Source: Aminobacter aminovorans
GTDB lineage: Bacteria; Pseudomonadota; Alphaproteobacteria; Rhizobiales; Rhizobiaceae
Reading direction: 5' to 3'
DNA: 64,000 nucleotides
Assembly: GCF_900445235.1 (NCBI RefSeq)
Contig: NZ_UFSM01000001.1
Coordinates: forward strand, 3,983,501-4,047,500
Positions 43,740-53,155 of this stretch are shown here, piece by piece. Under the pieces are notes generated by a model. The model had not been told where the DNA came from and searched no databases. It saw only the letters and a program-made list of their open reading frames with translations. The stretch's first letter is position 1; the number at the start of each line of letters is the position of its first letter. The translations under genes and the position numbers were made by a program.

Positions 43740-45894
43740 CGATCTGTCCTACGTCCGCGCCCACCATGGCAGCACGTTTCTCCCGCGAAAGTTTGCGCAT
43801 GAAGGCCAGCGCTTCTGCCAGCCTGACTTCGCGACCATTGGGAGAATTCAGGTTGGGTTCGCGACCCTCGCGCTGGATGAATTCCTTGATGCGGGGATAG
43901 AGCTTTTCAGCCTCATCCTGCGTCATGCTTACCTTCAACGCACGAACCTCACCGTGAAGGCGCGCGAGCAACTCCTCAGAGAGTTCCTTGGACAGCAGCT
44001 CGTAAGCATCATCAAAGTCGCGCCGACCGCTGAGTAAATCAACCTGCAATTCCCGCACGTTTATGAACCGCTTGGCTTGCTGCACAAACCTGTCGCCGGA
44101 GCTCGATGCCCTCGGGGCATTCTCGTCAGTGCCATTGTCTGGCCCGGCAAAGAGAGACTGCTCTCCCTCGGACATGCCGGGCGTCTGGATAATGCTCGGG
44201 TCCTTAGCGACTTCGCGGCCCAGTCCGGCGCGCACGCCGAAGAGGCCCACCGTGTCACGGACCTGATCATCTGAGAAGCTTGGATACCGTTTCTTGATAA
44301 CGTCCGTGACCACAAGGTCGTACATCACGTCCGTGTGGTGATCGTCGGGGTTGATCATGACCGTCAACGTGCGTGGGTCATTCTGCACATCTGCAAACAG
44401 GTCATTGAAGTCGTTTTCGATCGCCTCGACGGCCTTCTCGTCTATTTCCGGCATGCCGACGATTTCGATCTCGCCCGCATTTGTCACCTGCTCCAGCTTC
44501 GACACGTCGCTGGGCGAGCCGTCGAATTGGTCCGCACCTTTGTGCGTGCGAAACTTGAAGACCGGCGCCATTACCTGCTCCATCAGCAGCGATACCGATA
44601 TGGCTTTGAGCATATCGTTGACGGCGCGGCTGACTGCCTCGTCCTTTGCGAAGGGGGCGGAAACTAGGTTGGTGAACTGCGCCTGCCTCTTTCCGGGTGC
44701 ATCCCGCGTCGCTCGACCGATGATCTGTACCACTTCGGTCAGCGAGCCTCGGTATCCGACCGTGAGCACGTGCTCGCACCACACCCAGTCGAAGCCCTCC
44801 TTGGCCATGCCGAGCGCGATGATGATGTCGATGTCGTCGCGTTCTTTTACCGCGCGAAGGCTCGCCAGCACCTTCTCTCGATCGGCGCTGTCGTCCACGA
44901 GGTTCGCGATCTTCAGTGTATAGCCGCCGGCCGTGAGATGCACAAAGCCGGTCGCGGAGTCGACACTGGTATTGGGTGTCTTGCCCAAGCGATCGCCAAT
45001 CGCATCCACGATAGCGTCCACCGCGAACATTTTGTTGACCCCGCTGCCCTCGGCTGAGCCAACATGAGGGATATGCACGATCGTCTTCATGTGCGGGTCG
45101 AGGGCATCGCCAATCGCATCTAGGTATTTGCCCTGGTAGAAGCGGAAGTTGATCCGCAAAGTCTTCAGGTACTCATAGCCATTGAGTTGTTCGTAGTAGG
45201 TGTAGATTACCTTCTCGAAACGGGCCTCGTCCTGCGGATGGAGCACTGCTGTGCCGTCACCACGGAAGTACGACCCAGTCATGGCGAGGATATGCGCAGC
45301 GTCAGGCCCGGCCTCGCCGGCACGGTCGACTAAACCGCGTAGCAGGTTGCCGAGCCTACTGTTCTCGTCCGAGGAAGCGTGGTGCAGTTCGTCCACACAG
45401 ACGAGCGCACGGTCAAACAAGGTCACGTCGTCGGTCTTGGCATAGGCGGCGCGCAGGGTAGAGTGGGTGCACAGCGCAGTTTGCCCGCCGCTCTCGCCGC
45501 GCAGGAACCCGATCAACTCCTCCACCTTACGGCCCGTCTCGGAGCCTATGGTGCAGAGATCGAGGTCAAGTCGCCAGTCCGAGTGAAAACCACCTCCCGC
45601 AAGGCCTGTGTCTCGGAATGAGGCGCCGATGGATCGCTCGGGCACCGCGATTACCACGCGGTCGACCGCTGCGGTGCGCAGCTTCTCCAACCCCACGAAC
45701 ATTGCCGCACGCGACTTGCCTGAGGCAGGTGGCGACTTCACCAATAGATGCTGCGCGTCCCGCTTGTCCCATACCCGGGCCTGCATGGCACGCATGCCGA
45801 GATGGTTTGTCGTCTTGGATGCGCCCGTACCATCATAATTGAGCGTGATGGAGCCGAGACCGTTCTCGCCCGCCTTGTTCCCCGCCTCGCTCAT
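43732..45894 (-). CDS. SF2 (DEAD/DEAH-type) helicase of the defence island
   Basis: A 720-residue protein starting MSEAGNKAGENGLGSITLNY. Helicase motifs: Walker A LVKSPPASGKSRAAMFV (residues ~51-67), the DEXH box as CVDELHHAS, motif III AMTGSYFRGDG, and motif VI QIIGRATRDAPGK. The C-terminal ~250 residues are unrecognised. It overlaps the methyltransferase gene by 4 nt (ATGA). The pairing with a YeeA/MmeI-like methyltransferase recalls YeeB in the Bacillus YeeA-YeeB-YeeC cluster, as far as I remember it. A translocase role in restriction is inferred. Confidence 0.8.
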   Translation of the reverse strand: MSEAGNKAGENGLGSITLNYDGTGASKTTNHLGMRAMQARVWDKRDAQHLLVKSPPASGKSRAAMFVGLEKLRTAAVDRVVIAVPERSIGASFRDTGLAGGGFHSDWRLDLDLCTIGSETGRKVEELIGFLRGESGGQTALCTHSTLRAAYAKTDDVTLFDRALVCVDELHHASSDENSRLGNLLRGLVDRAGEAGPDAAHILAMTGSYFRGDGTAVLHPQDEARFEKVIYTYYEQLNGYEYLKTLRINFRFYQGKYLDAIGDALDPHMKTIVHIPHVGSAEGSGVNKMFAVDAIVDAIGDRLGKTPNTSVDSATGFVHLTAGGYTLKIANLVDDSADREKVLASLRAVKERDDIDIIIALGMAKEGFDWVWCEHVLTVGYRGSLTEVVQIIGRATRDAPGKRQAQFTNLVSAPFAKDEAVSRAVNDMLKAISVSLLMEQVMAPVFKFRTHKGADQFDGSPSDVSKLEQVTNAGEIEIVGMPEIDEKAVEAIENDFNDLFADVQNDPRTLTVMINPDDHHTDVMYDLVVTDVIKKRYPSFSDDQVRDTVGLFGVRAGLGREVAKDPSIIQTPGMSEGEQSLFAGPDNGTDENAPRASSSGDRFVQQAKRFINVRELQVDLLSGRRDFDDAYELLSKELSEELLARLHGEVRALKVSMTQDEAEKLYPRIKEFIQREGREPNLNSPNGREVRLAEALAFMRKLSREKRAAMVGADVGQIDA

Positions 45895-48578
45895 ACGTTC
45901 ACCTCCTCGTTGATGCTGGACGACTTCTCTTTCCCCGCAGCCATTCGCTCGTAAAGTTGTAACATGTGTTCGATCCGGTCGGCATCCGAGCGGTACCGAC
46001 GTGAGCCAAAGATGATCTCCATTGTCTCGTCCAACTCTTCGTGGGCGCGCCGCAGTGCATGTGGCATCTTGGTGGGGACGTAAAGCTCACCGAGGGAACG
46101 GCCGAAACCCGCTTCTTTACGCGCCTCGTCGATTGCCCACCAGTGCTCTTCCAACTCCGCCTTTCGGCGTTCTGAAAGGGACGGCAGCGGGAAGGTGTTC
46201 CATACGAGAGTATTCGAGTAACGTGGGTCCTCTTTCAGACGTCCGCCCACTGTTTCCAGCCAAAGTCGATGCATACGCGAGGATAAAACGGCAGCCTGCC
46301 AAATATCACCGTCGAAAATGCCAAAGGCAAGATTTGAAACGACATTGCTTGCGTCCTTCACGTCTACGGGAAGCCAATGACGGTCCTCGCTCGCTGCTCC
46401 CGGTACCATGATTGTATGCGACGTCGCAGCGCCAGCTCGTTGCAGGAAGCGATGAGGCCTGTCCGCGAACGCCTTGGAGATGTCGGAAGCATCCTCCTTG
46501 GAGCGGTCGCGAGACACAGCTTCGAACCGTCGCGCCAGCTCTGGGATAGCTTTGGCTTCATTGACCTGGTCATCCGCCACCCAGAGACAATACCGCTCTA
46601 TACCCTTCATCAACTCCTGAGAGCCGTATAGCCGCCGCACGAATCTCGCCGCACTCGCGTGCACCTCCAGTAGCGCGTCGCGTTCGTTGCGATCCATAAT
46701 CAGATTGCCGCCATCGGTAGGCTTATTGCCAAACACCATGGCGTCAAGGTCCGGTGCGAGCGGCTTGCTGGCCTTGGCCACGATCACAGTAGTGCCGGGC
46801 GCGAGGTAGGGGCCTATTACGTCCACATCGCGCACAGTGTCGCCATCGAAAAGGCGCTTGGCGGCAGCGACGGGCGGCCCCATCCCGATAATCACGCAAG
46901 TCACGCCCGCATTGTGGGCGGCGAGGTTGGACCACTTGAATGAACGATGGGCAAAACGAATTTCGAGGTCTTTCAGCAGGTGGGGCCAAAGCTCAGGCAC
47001 CTGCACGCCCTGCACGATCGAGTTGGTCGTCACGAAGGCGAAGGGCGCGCTAGCGGCCAGAGCATAGTCACGCGCTTTCGCAAACCAGAGCGTCACGTAG
47101 TCGAGATTGCCCCAGTTCTTGACCCTGCCCTTGAACACGCGTGCCATGTCGGCCTTCTGCTCGGGCGACCAGTAGGATGAGCCGCGGAACTGCGGGTTCC
47201 CTACCACAAAGGTTTCTGCTCCTGCATCGAGGGGGCAAACCTTTAGCCAATCGATCTCGGCCGCGTTGCCCTTCACAATCACTCCAGCCTTCTGAAGCGG
47301 CAGGAAGTCAGTGCGCTGGCCCAGGTCCAATTCCAGCTGCTGGTCGCACTGGTACTTTGCGATCCACAAGCCTAATCGTGCTGCCTGGCACGCGAAGTCG
47401 TCGATCTCAATTCCGAAGAATTGCTCCAGCGCAATGCCCGAAAGGCGCGGCATGGCGAGGCGGCGCAAGGCTTCAGTTTCCAGAGTCCGCAGCTCCTTGT
47501 AAGCAAGGATCAGGAAGTTGGCAGAGCCGCAGGCTGGGTCAAACACCCGGATGCGGCCGAGGCGATCGAGGAAATCGCGCAGGCGCCCCTTGTTCGCTCC
47601 GGCTCGCTCTAGCTCTGCGTGAAGCGGATCAAGCAAGATGGGTTCCAGCACCTTCATGATGTTGGCAGGCGAGGTGTAGTGCATTCCCAGTTCGCCGCGC
47701 TTCTCCACGTCGACGACGGCCTGAAGCATGGAGCCGAAGATGTCAGGATTGATGAGCTTCCAATTCAGCCCTGCACAGTCCAGCAGCAGCTTGCGGCAAC
47801 GCCCATCCAACGCTGGCATTGGCACGTCTTCTTCGAACAAGGAGCCGTTTACATACTTCAGCTTGGACCAAGGACGCGTCTCTGACGATCGCTTCTCTGG
47901 CGGTGTGTCCATGTACTTGAAGGCGCTCTCCAGAAACGCGGCAAGGTCACTGCCGTCCACTTTCGACTGCCGCATAGCGGTCTCAAATACGTCCTTGTCG
48001 AAGATGCCGACATCGTCCGAGAACAGGCAAAACAGAATACGCGCCATGAAGATATTGAGCGCGTGGCGATCCGCTTCCGTCGCCCAGCCGAGATTGGCAT
48101 CGCGCACCGCGTCATGGAAGCGCGAGATGAAGCGCGTCGCCCGCACGTCGGCCATGCGCTCCTTTTTCGGAACGTATCTCTCGTGCCCACCAAGCGGGAA
48201 AAAAACGTCGCCCTCCAGCGAGAGCATATCGAGGCCAACGCGCAGCGGCTCCTCGTCGAATTTCGGGCTCGTATCATAGGCAGCGATCCTCTCGCCGTCA
48301 TAGGCGAGGAGTATGCGCGGACGACGTCCTTTTGGCGAAGCCTCAGCCTCTGCACGCATCCGATCCAGCGCCGCGTCCGCTCCTCCCGGTCCGGTGGCTT
48401 CGAAGCGGAGCATTCGTGCCCACAAGAATGCCCCGTCTTTTGCAGTATCGCGCAGTTTCGTGATCGTAGCACGCGGCGCGCCTACTGCCTCCATCAACGC
48501 CAAACCGAATTCGCCTCCTGATGGAGGTTTCGCGGCGAGGTCGTCAAGATTGGAGTATATTTCCCCCGGGGTCAGCAT
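45891..48578 (-). CDS. YeeA/MmeI-family DNA methyltransferase (N6-adenine type)
   Basis: An 895-residue protein starting MLTPGEIYSNLDDLAAKPPS. Motif I is FDPACGSANFLILAYKELRT (about residues 346-365). The catalytic motif IV is VGNPQFRGSSYWSPEQKADM (about 459-478), with NPQF in place of NPPF/Y. The NLDYVTLWFAKA segment is typical of the MmeI/YeeA branch, and the C-terminal ~250 residues should carry the target-recognition domain. No N-terminal D...ExK nuclease is evident, so cleavage would need a partner, perhaps the helicase or GIY-YIG protein next door. First gene of the defence operon. Confidence 0.85.
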   Translation of the reverse strand: MLTPGEIYSNLDDLAAKPPSGGEFGLALMEAVGAPRATITKLRDTAKDGAFLWARMLRFEATGPGGADAALDRMRAEAEASPKGRRPRILLAYDGERIAAYDTSPKFDEEPLRVGLDMLSLEGDVFFPLGGHERYVPKKERMADVRATRFISRFHDAVRDANLGWATEADRHALNIFMARILFCLFSDDVGIFDKDVFETAMRQSKVDGSDLAAFLESAFKYMDTPPEKRSSETRPWSKLKYVNGSLFEEDVPMPALDGRCRKLLLDCAGLNWKLINPDIFGSMLQAVVDVEKRGELGMHYTSPANIMKVLEPILLDPLHAELERAGANKGRLRDFLDRLGRIRVFDPACGSANFLILAYKELRTLETEALRRLAMPRLSGIALEQFFGIEIDDFACQAARLGLWIAKYQCDQQLELDLGQRTDFLPLQKAGVIVKGNAAEIDWLKVCPLDAGAETFVVGNPQFRGSSYWSPEQKADMARVFKGRVKNWGNLDYVTLWFAKARDYALAASAPFAFVTTNSIVQGVQVPELWPHLLKDLEIRFAHRSFKWSNLAAHNAGVTCVIIGMGPPVAAAKRLFDGDTVRDVDVIGPYLAPGTTVIVAKASKPLAPDLDAMVFGNKPTDGGNLIMDRNERDALLEVHASAARFVRRLYGSQELMKGIERYCLWVADDQVNEAKAIPELARRFEAVSRDRSKEDASDISKAFADRPHRFLQRAGAATSHTIMVPGAASEDRHWLPVDVKDASNVVSNLAFGIFDGDIWQAAVLSSRMHRLWLETVGGRLKEDPRYSNTLVWNTFPLPSLSERRKAELEEHWWAIDEARKEAGFGRSLGELYVPTKMPHALRRAHEELDETMEIIFGSRRYRSDADRIEHMLQLYERMAAGKEKSSSINEEVNV

Positions 48579-48946
48579 GTTCTTCGAACTCGTTCCTAGC
48601 CTAATTGCACTTCGCGAATCGGTCGCGTACCCCCGCCGAATCGATTGACGACCGGTGCCGGAACTTCTTCCATTTTGAGATTAGTGCATTCTTCCGCAGC
48701 ACTCGACCAGTCAACAGCTAATCGCAGGCGCGGTGGGTCCATCACTTATGTTTCGGGCCGCTCGACCTCATCGTTCATCTGCTGCCGATCTTCGCAGCTA
48801 ATTTCGGCCGCCACCGCCGGCCCCGTTGCGGGCAAACGTGCAGCTTTGCCACCCTATCCTATCCAAGAATGTCGGCGGCGATTAGAGCAAGTTCGCTAGG
48901 CCGCAGCCCAGCGGTTCGGAAGCGACGAATGTTGCACTCCACCATA
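48579..48946. other. Promoter-side gap upstream of the defence operon
   Basis: About 370 nt between the lipase gene's 3' end and the methyltransferase start. The promoter of the defence operon must lie here, but I could not pick a convincing -35/-10 pair. An 84-codon plus-strand frame (48645-48899) has no recognisable relative and poor codon character; I do not call it a gene. Confidence 0.4.
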
Positions 48947-49921
48947 TTAGTTGTTGAAGTTCCGACTCCAGTAAGGCTGCAAGTCAGGATGGCAGGCGGC
49001 AGACCCCAGCACTTCCGCACGATATCTCTCCATTGAATGGCCCTCGATGAACTTGCCGAAGGTCAGCACACTGATCCACTTCAAGAACGGCCACCAGTCA
49101 AAGGGTGTCTGATCGTAAAAGGGTTCCCCGTCCGGGTACCGCTGCTGCCGAAAATTCTCGTAGCCAATCATCGAAGGAGGCACACGCGGGACGAAGTCTG
49201 CAGACCGCCTTATGGCAAAGGACTGACTGAGGAACACGGTGCCGTCGCGCCATACCGCGCGCGGCGCGCCGAAGATGTAGCAGTCGCCAGGGTCGCGCCA
49301 CATCGACTGCAGCATGTCCGGTACAAGGTCGCCACGCAGTTGAAGGATAGCAGCGATCGCACCACCTAGTGAATGGCCACTCAGATAGATCCGTCGCAAA
49401 CTTGCGCTTCTCCGGTGTCCTGCAATAGCGGCCTTGAGTTTGGTCGCAAGCAGCGCCGTTTCGGACAGGAAGCCTGAATGAAAAAACATCGGAAGGTTCG
49501 CCTCGCGGCTGCGTCGGGGCCAGATGCGCGCATTTAGCGCCCAGTCATAGGCGCCGACCGTACCCCTCACGCCAATCCAAAGCTCCGACCCAGCAAGCAG
49601 GCCGACCGCTACGAACCTACGCGTTCTGACAATGATTGGATCGGCGAAGTCGAGTCCGGTGAATGCGGCGACGATGTCAAACCCGCCTTCCAACTGGACG
49701 AGACGCTGATACACCAATGAGGGAACGATGGTGGCACGTTCGACGTTGGCTCGGTCCTCGTTGCCGATCGCGCAGTATGCCAGGTGCGCAACAACCGCCA
49801 TGGCCGCACTGCGTACCTGAGAAAAGGTACCGAGCGGGTGCGAGCGCGATTGGTTGATCAGCAGGTACAGAGGCCGCCCGACGCTCTCTACGCATTCTTT
49901 GCTGGCGGTCCTAATCATCAT
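48947..49921 (-). CDS. Lipase (class 3-like alpha/beta hydrolase)
   Basis: A 324-residue protein starting MMIRTASKECVESVGRPLYL. The nucleophile elbow is IYLSGHSLGGAIAAIL, with Ser184 as catalytic residue; VGLLAGSELWIGVRGTVGAY is the strand before the oxyanion region, and HSMERYRAEV near the C-terminus supplies a likely catalytic His. This is the PF01764-type fold. No clear signal peptide is seen. GGAGGTGC right before the ATG is a strong ribosome-binding site. It lies beside the defence island on the same strand, but no functional link is shown. Confidence 0.85.
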   Translation of the reverse strand: MMIRTASKECVESVGRPLYLLINQSRSHPLGTFSQVRSAAMAVVAHLAYCAIGNEDRANVERATIVPSLVYQRLVQLEGGFDIVAAFTGLDFADPIIVRTRRFVAVGLLAGSELWIGVRGTVGAYDWALNARIWPRRSREANLPMFFHSGFLSETALLATKLKAAIAGHRRSASLRRIYLSGHSLGGAIAAILQLRGDLVPDMLQSMWRDPGDCYIFGAPRAVWRDGTVFLSQSFAIRRSADFVPRVPPSMIGYENFRQQRYPDGEPFYDQTPFDWWPFLKWISVLTFGKFIEGHSMERYRAEVLGSAACHPDLQPYWSRNFNN

Positions 49922-50582
49922 GCACCTCCATGACATCCGAACCATGCACTATTCCGACGTGAAGATAAGTTACATGGCTTTCGAGATTCGCCGGCATACA
50001 ATGGCGGTGCATGGCTGACATGAAGTCGGTTGCGGAACGCCGCTCGTTGCTGACAGCAGCGGACCGTCCGCTGATGCCCACCAGATCGCCCCCAGACATT
50101 CCGCCAGCCCCCAGCCCCCCCCACCGCCACTTCCGACCCTCCCGCGAGGCCTTGAAGGCGGCTTCGATGCAGGCGACGACATGCATGCCTCGGCGGTTAC
50201 GGGCGGGGTGGTGCGGATGGCCGAGACGAAGGCCTGCCACTGCCGCCCGCGACCAGCGACCCGATCGAGTTTTCGACCGGCTGCCATTTCCGTTCGCGGC
50301 CGCGCGTCACGCCCTTGGAGAAATCGACAGTCAGCACCCCGCAATCGAAGGCCAGTTCGTCGCCCGAGATGAAGGCGCCGTCGGCGTAACCGATGCTGGC
50401 GGTTGCCTGCCATCCAGAGCTTGACCATGCGAGCCATGACGCATGCCCCACCCCTGCTCGTCGATCAGCTGCCGTGCCGCGAGACAAGGCAAAGCGCATG
50501 GTCTTCCACCGCGGGGCCGTGAAGCGGTGTGGCGAAGGAGGCGCTGACGATCCTGCCCGATCGATGCCGGGTCACAGCTGCG
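49922..50582. other. Gap with one unrecognised minus-strand frame
   Basis: About 660 nt between the lipase and the GGDEF-EAL gene. A minus-strand frame at 50197-50499 includes GYADGAFISGDELAFDCGVL and then TVDFSKGVTRGRERKW, which reads like part of a real protein. It breaks into Arg/Pro-rich residues at both ends, suggesting a decayed gene. I do not recognise the family. A C-run near 50113-50122 (AGCCCCCCCC) may mark a frameshift. Confidence 0.35.
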
Positions 50583-52790
50583 CTAGTCTCTGGATCCAGC
50601 CATGTGCAATGGCTGTGCACCACCCGCCAGCACAGCGGAGAGCTCTGCCGCCTCCAGCGGTGGCGACAGCAGGTAGCCCTGGAATTCATGGCAGTGCATG
50701 GCCATCAGGCGCTCTTTCTGCGCCTCCGTCTCGACACCCTCGGCGGTGACGCGGATCTCCAGTGCCAGTGCCAGGTCGACAAGGGCCTTGACGATTGCCG
50801 CGGCACTGTCGTCGCTGCCGATGGTCTGGATGAAGGAGCGGTCGATCTTCAGCTTGTCGATACGATGATGCCTGAGATAGCTGATCGCCGAATAGCCCGT
50901 GCCAAAATCATCCAGTGCGACGACTATGCCCGTCGCGCGCAGCGCGCCGAGCACGCTGCGGGTCGTGTCGTTGTTGGCCAACAGCACGCTTTCGGTGATC
51001 TCGAGCTGCAGGCGCGATGGCGTCAGGCCAGTTTCCTCGAGCAGCCGCGCCAGGCGTTCGGGAAAGCTTTTGTCGCGCAGCTGAAGCGGCGACACATTGA
51101 CCGCCACCCAGGGCAACGTGCTGGTGGCGGCAAAACGCGCGGCTTGCCGCAGCACATAGTCGCCAAGCAGCCCGATCATGCCCCGCTCTTCGGCGAGTGC
51201 CACCAGATTGCCCGGCGGCAGTGCCCCGTGGATGGGGTGCGCCCAGCGCAGCAGCGCCTCGGCGCCGACGATGGTCTGGCAGTCGCCGGCATAGATCGGC
51301 TGGTAGGTCAGCCTGATCTGGTCGCCTGACGTCAGCGCCTCGCGCAACTCGCTTTCGATGCGGCGCTTGCGCAGCAGGATTTCGTCCATGTCGCCGGCAA
51401 ACACCTGGTAGCGGCCGCGGCCATTCTTCTTGGCCTCGTAAAGGGCAATGTCGGCCTTGCGCAGCAGGTCGTCAGGATCGGCTCCGACATCGGGGGAAAG
51501 GGCAATGCCGATGCTGGTGCTGACAAAGACCTGGTCGTCGGCCAGCTGGAACGGGATGGAAAACTGCGCCAGCATGATGTCGCAGAAGTCTTCGGCATTG
51601 CGCGCGTCCTTGACGCCGCTCAGGATGATGGCAAATTCGTCGCCGCCCAGCCGTGCCACGGTATCGATCTCGCGCACCGACTGCACCAGCCGCACCGCGG
51701 TCTGGCGCACGAGTTCGTCGCCGGCGGGATGGCCGAGCGTGTCGTTGATATGCTTGAAGCGATCGAGATCGACATAGAGCAGTGCCACGCGGCCTTTGTC
51801 CCGGTCGGCATTGACCAGGGCCCGTCGCAGCCGATCCTCGAACAGCGCGCGGTTGGGCAGCCCTGTCAACGTATCGTGGAAGGCCAGATAGCGCGCCTTG
51901 TCCTGGCTGATCTGCAACTCGCCGGAGGCGCGGCGCAGCCGGCGCAACAGATAGATCAGCACCGCAGCCGATATCGCCATGGCGCCAAACAGCGCCGGCA
52001 CGGCTTCGCGGACAAGACTGCTGCCCGGGCGCGCCGGCTGCCATCCGACATAGCCCAGGATCACGCCATTGGTGCCGATCAGCGGGACGGTGGCGTCGGT
52101 GATTGTCTGGGTCAGGCGGGGCAGGACATGGAGGTTTTTCAGCTGGTATCGGCTGGCAATCCTGCCTGTCAGGGCATCGTCGATGAACTGCACGGCGACG
52201 TGGACGAATTCGCTGCCGGGCGACTGGGCGACCCGATCCGAACTTGGAACCAGCGGCATGACGCTGAGCATCGCCGGCCTGTCGCCGATCGTGACGAGGT
52301 CTTCGGCGGCGGCTTTACCGGCTGTGTCTTCTGATCCGGCACTGCCGGCCAGCACTTGCCTGATGCGGCCAACGACGGGCAGGATCGCATTGCGGTCCTC
52401 CGAAAAGACGTCCGCCGCCAATGTCTGGCCATCGCGCATGGCATGAACCGGCTGGTCGTGATCGTCGAGCACATAGACGCGGTCATGGCCATAGTAGGAA
52501 TACATCCAGGCGCCGAGGTTTTCGGTCATCCATTGCTGGTTGCCCGATTTGGCGTAAGTGAGGGCATCGTCCCAGACGGCGACGCTTTCCTGCTCGCGCC
52601 TGAGGGCCTCGCCTTCTTCCTTCAGGCCGTTGACCACGAAGGTGCGCTCAGTGTCGAGGGCTGTGCGATCGACCTGCAGGGTGGCAAGCAATCCGAAGCC
52701 TGCCGCCAGGCCCAGGCCCAGAACGGCAAGCGCCAACACCGTCAGCGTCACTTGAAAGGTCAGCGGTCGGGGGTGGCTCTGTACGACCAT
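50583..52790 (-). CDS. CHASE4-GGDEF-EAL cyclic-di-GMP turnover protein
   Basis: A 735-residue membrane protein starting MVVQSHPRPLTFQVTLTVLA. A first membrane span (residues ~12-36) and a second (~264-283) bracket a periplasmic CHASE4-like domain (VVNGLKEEGEALRREQESVA, then VWDDALTYAKSGN). The GGDEF domain has an intact active site LGGDEFAIIL (GGDEF at 382-386) and the upstream DLDRFKHINDTLGH. The EAL domain starts GAEALLRWAHP (EAL at 511-513) and keeps LDDFGTGYSAISYL. Both domains look catalytically complete, so it may make or break c-di-GMP on a periplasmic cue. Confidence 0.95.
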   Translation of the reverse strand: MVVQSHPRPLTFQVTLTVLALAVLGLGLAAGFGLLATLQVDRTALDTERTFVVNGLKEEGEALRREQESVAVWDDALTYAKSGNQQWMTENLGAWMYSYYGHDRVYVLDDHDQPVHAMRDGQTLAADVFSEDRNAILPVVGRIRQVLAGSAGSEDTAGKAAAEDLVTIGDRPAMLSVMPLVPSSDRVAQSPGSEFVHVAVQFIDDALTGRIASRYQLKNLHVLPRLTQTITDATVPLIGTNGVILGYVGWQPARPGSSLVREAVPALFGAMAISAAVLIYLLRRLRRASGELQISQDKARYLAFHDTLTGLPNRALFEDRLRRALVNADRDKGRVALLYVDLDRFKHINDTLGHPAGDELVRQTAVRLVQSVREIDTVARLGGDEFAIILSGVKDARNAEDFCDIMLAQFSIPFQLADDQVFVSTSIGIALSPDVGADPDDLLRKADIALYEAKKNGRGRYQVFAGDMDEILLRKRRIESELREALTSGDQIRLTYQPIYAGDCQTIVGAEALLRWAHPIHGALPPGNLVALAEERGMIGLLGDYVLRQAARFAATSTLPWVAVNVSPLQLRDKSFPERLARLLEETGLTPSRLQLEITESVLLANNDTTRSVLGALRATGIVVALDDFGTGYSAISYLRHHRIDKLKIDRSFIQTIGSDDSAAAIVKALVDLALALEIRVTAEGVETEAQKERLMAMHCHEFQGYLLSPPLEAAELSAVLAGGAQPLHMAGSRD

Positions 52791-53155
52791 GGCGTCCGCA
52801 GGCTATTGATCCGCCTGCCTATATCAGCATCGACTTAACATAACGTTAGGTCAGCGACTCCAGGGCCAAAGGCCTCCCGGTTCGGCCGCCGAGACACGTG
52901 CGGCCTGACATCTTGGCGGCGGCTTGACGGCCCGGCCGAACGGCAAGGCCGGTCAGGCCACAGTCGAGAAGAAATGCCGGCAGCCCCTGCCCCACGACCA
53001 TGTCGAACGGCACCGTTTTACTTGCGGGCGTGCGTCCAACGAGCTGTCGTCCAACACCAGGCCGATTGTTCTCTTGGCTCAGCTCAGAACAATGTAATGC
53101 AAAGCCGCTCCCGAGATGGCAAACTGTTTCCTGGGACAGGCTTTGGGGGATCAGG
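52791..53155. other. Divergent intergenic region
   Basis: About 365 nt between the GGDEF-EAL gene and the coiled-coil membrane protein gene, which are divergent. It includes TAACATAACGTTA near 52836-52848, a weak palindrome that could be regulatory. An in-frame ATG at 53000 would extend the next protein by 52 residues, but these look like non-coding translation. No gene supported. Confidence 0.4.

Noticed and set aside
48645..48899. 84-codon plus-strand frame upstream of the defence operon
   Set aside because: Ser/Arg-rich with no recognisable motif and no good start signal; more likely part of the intergenic region.
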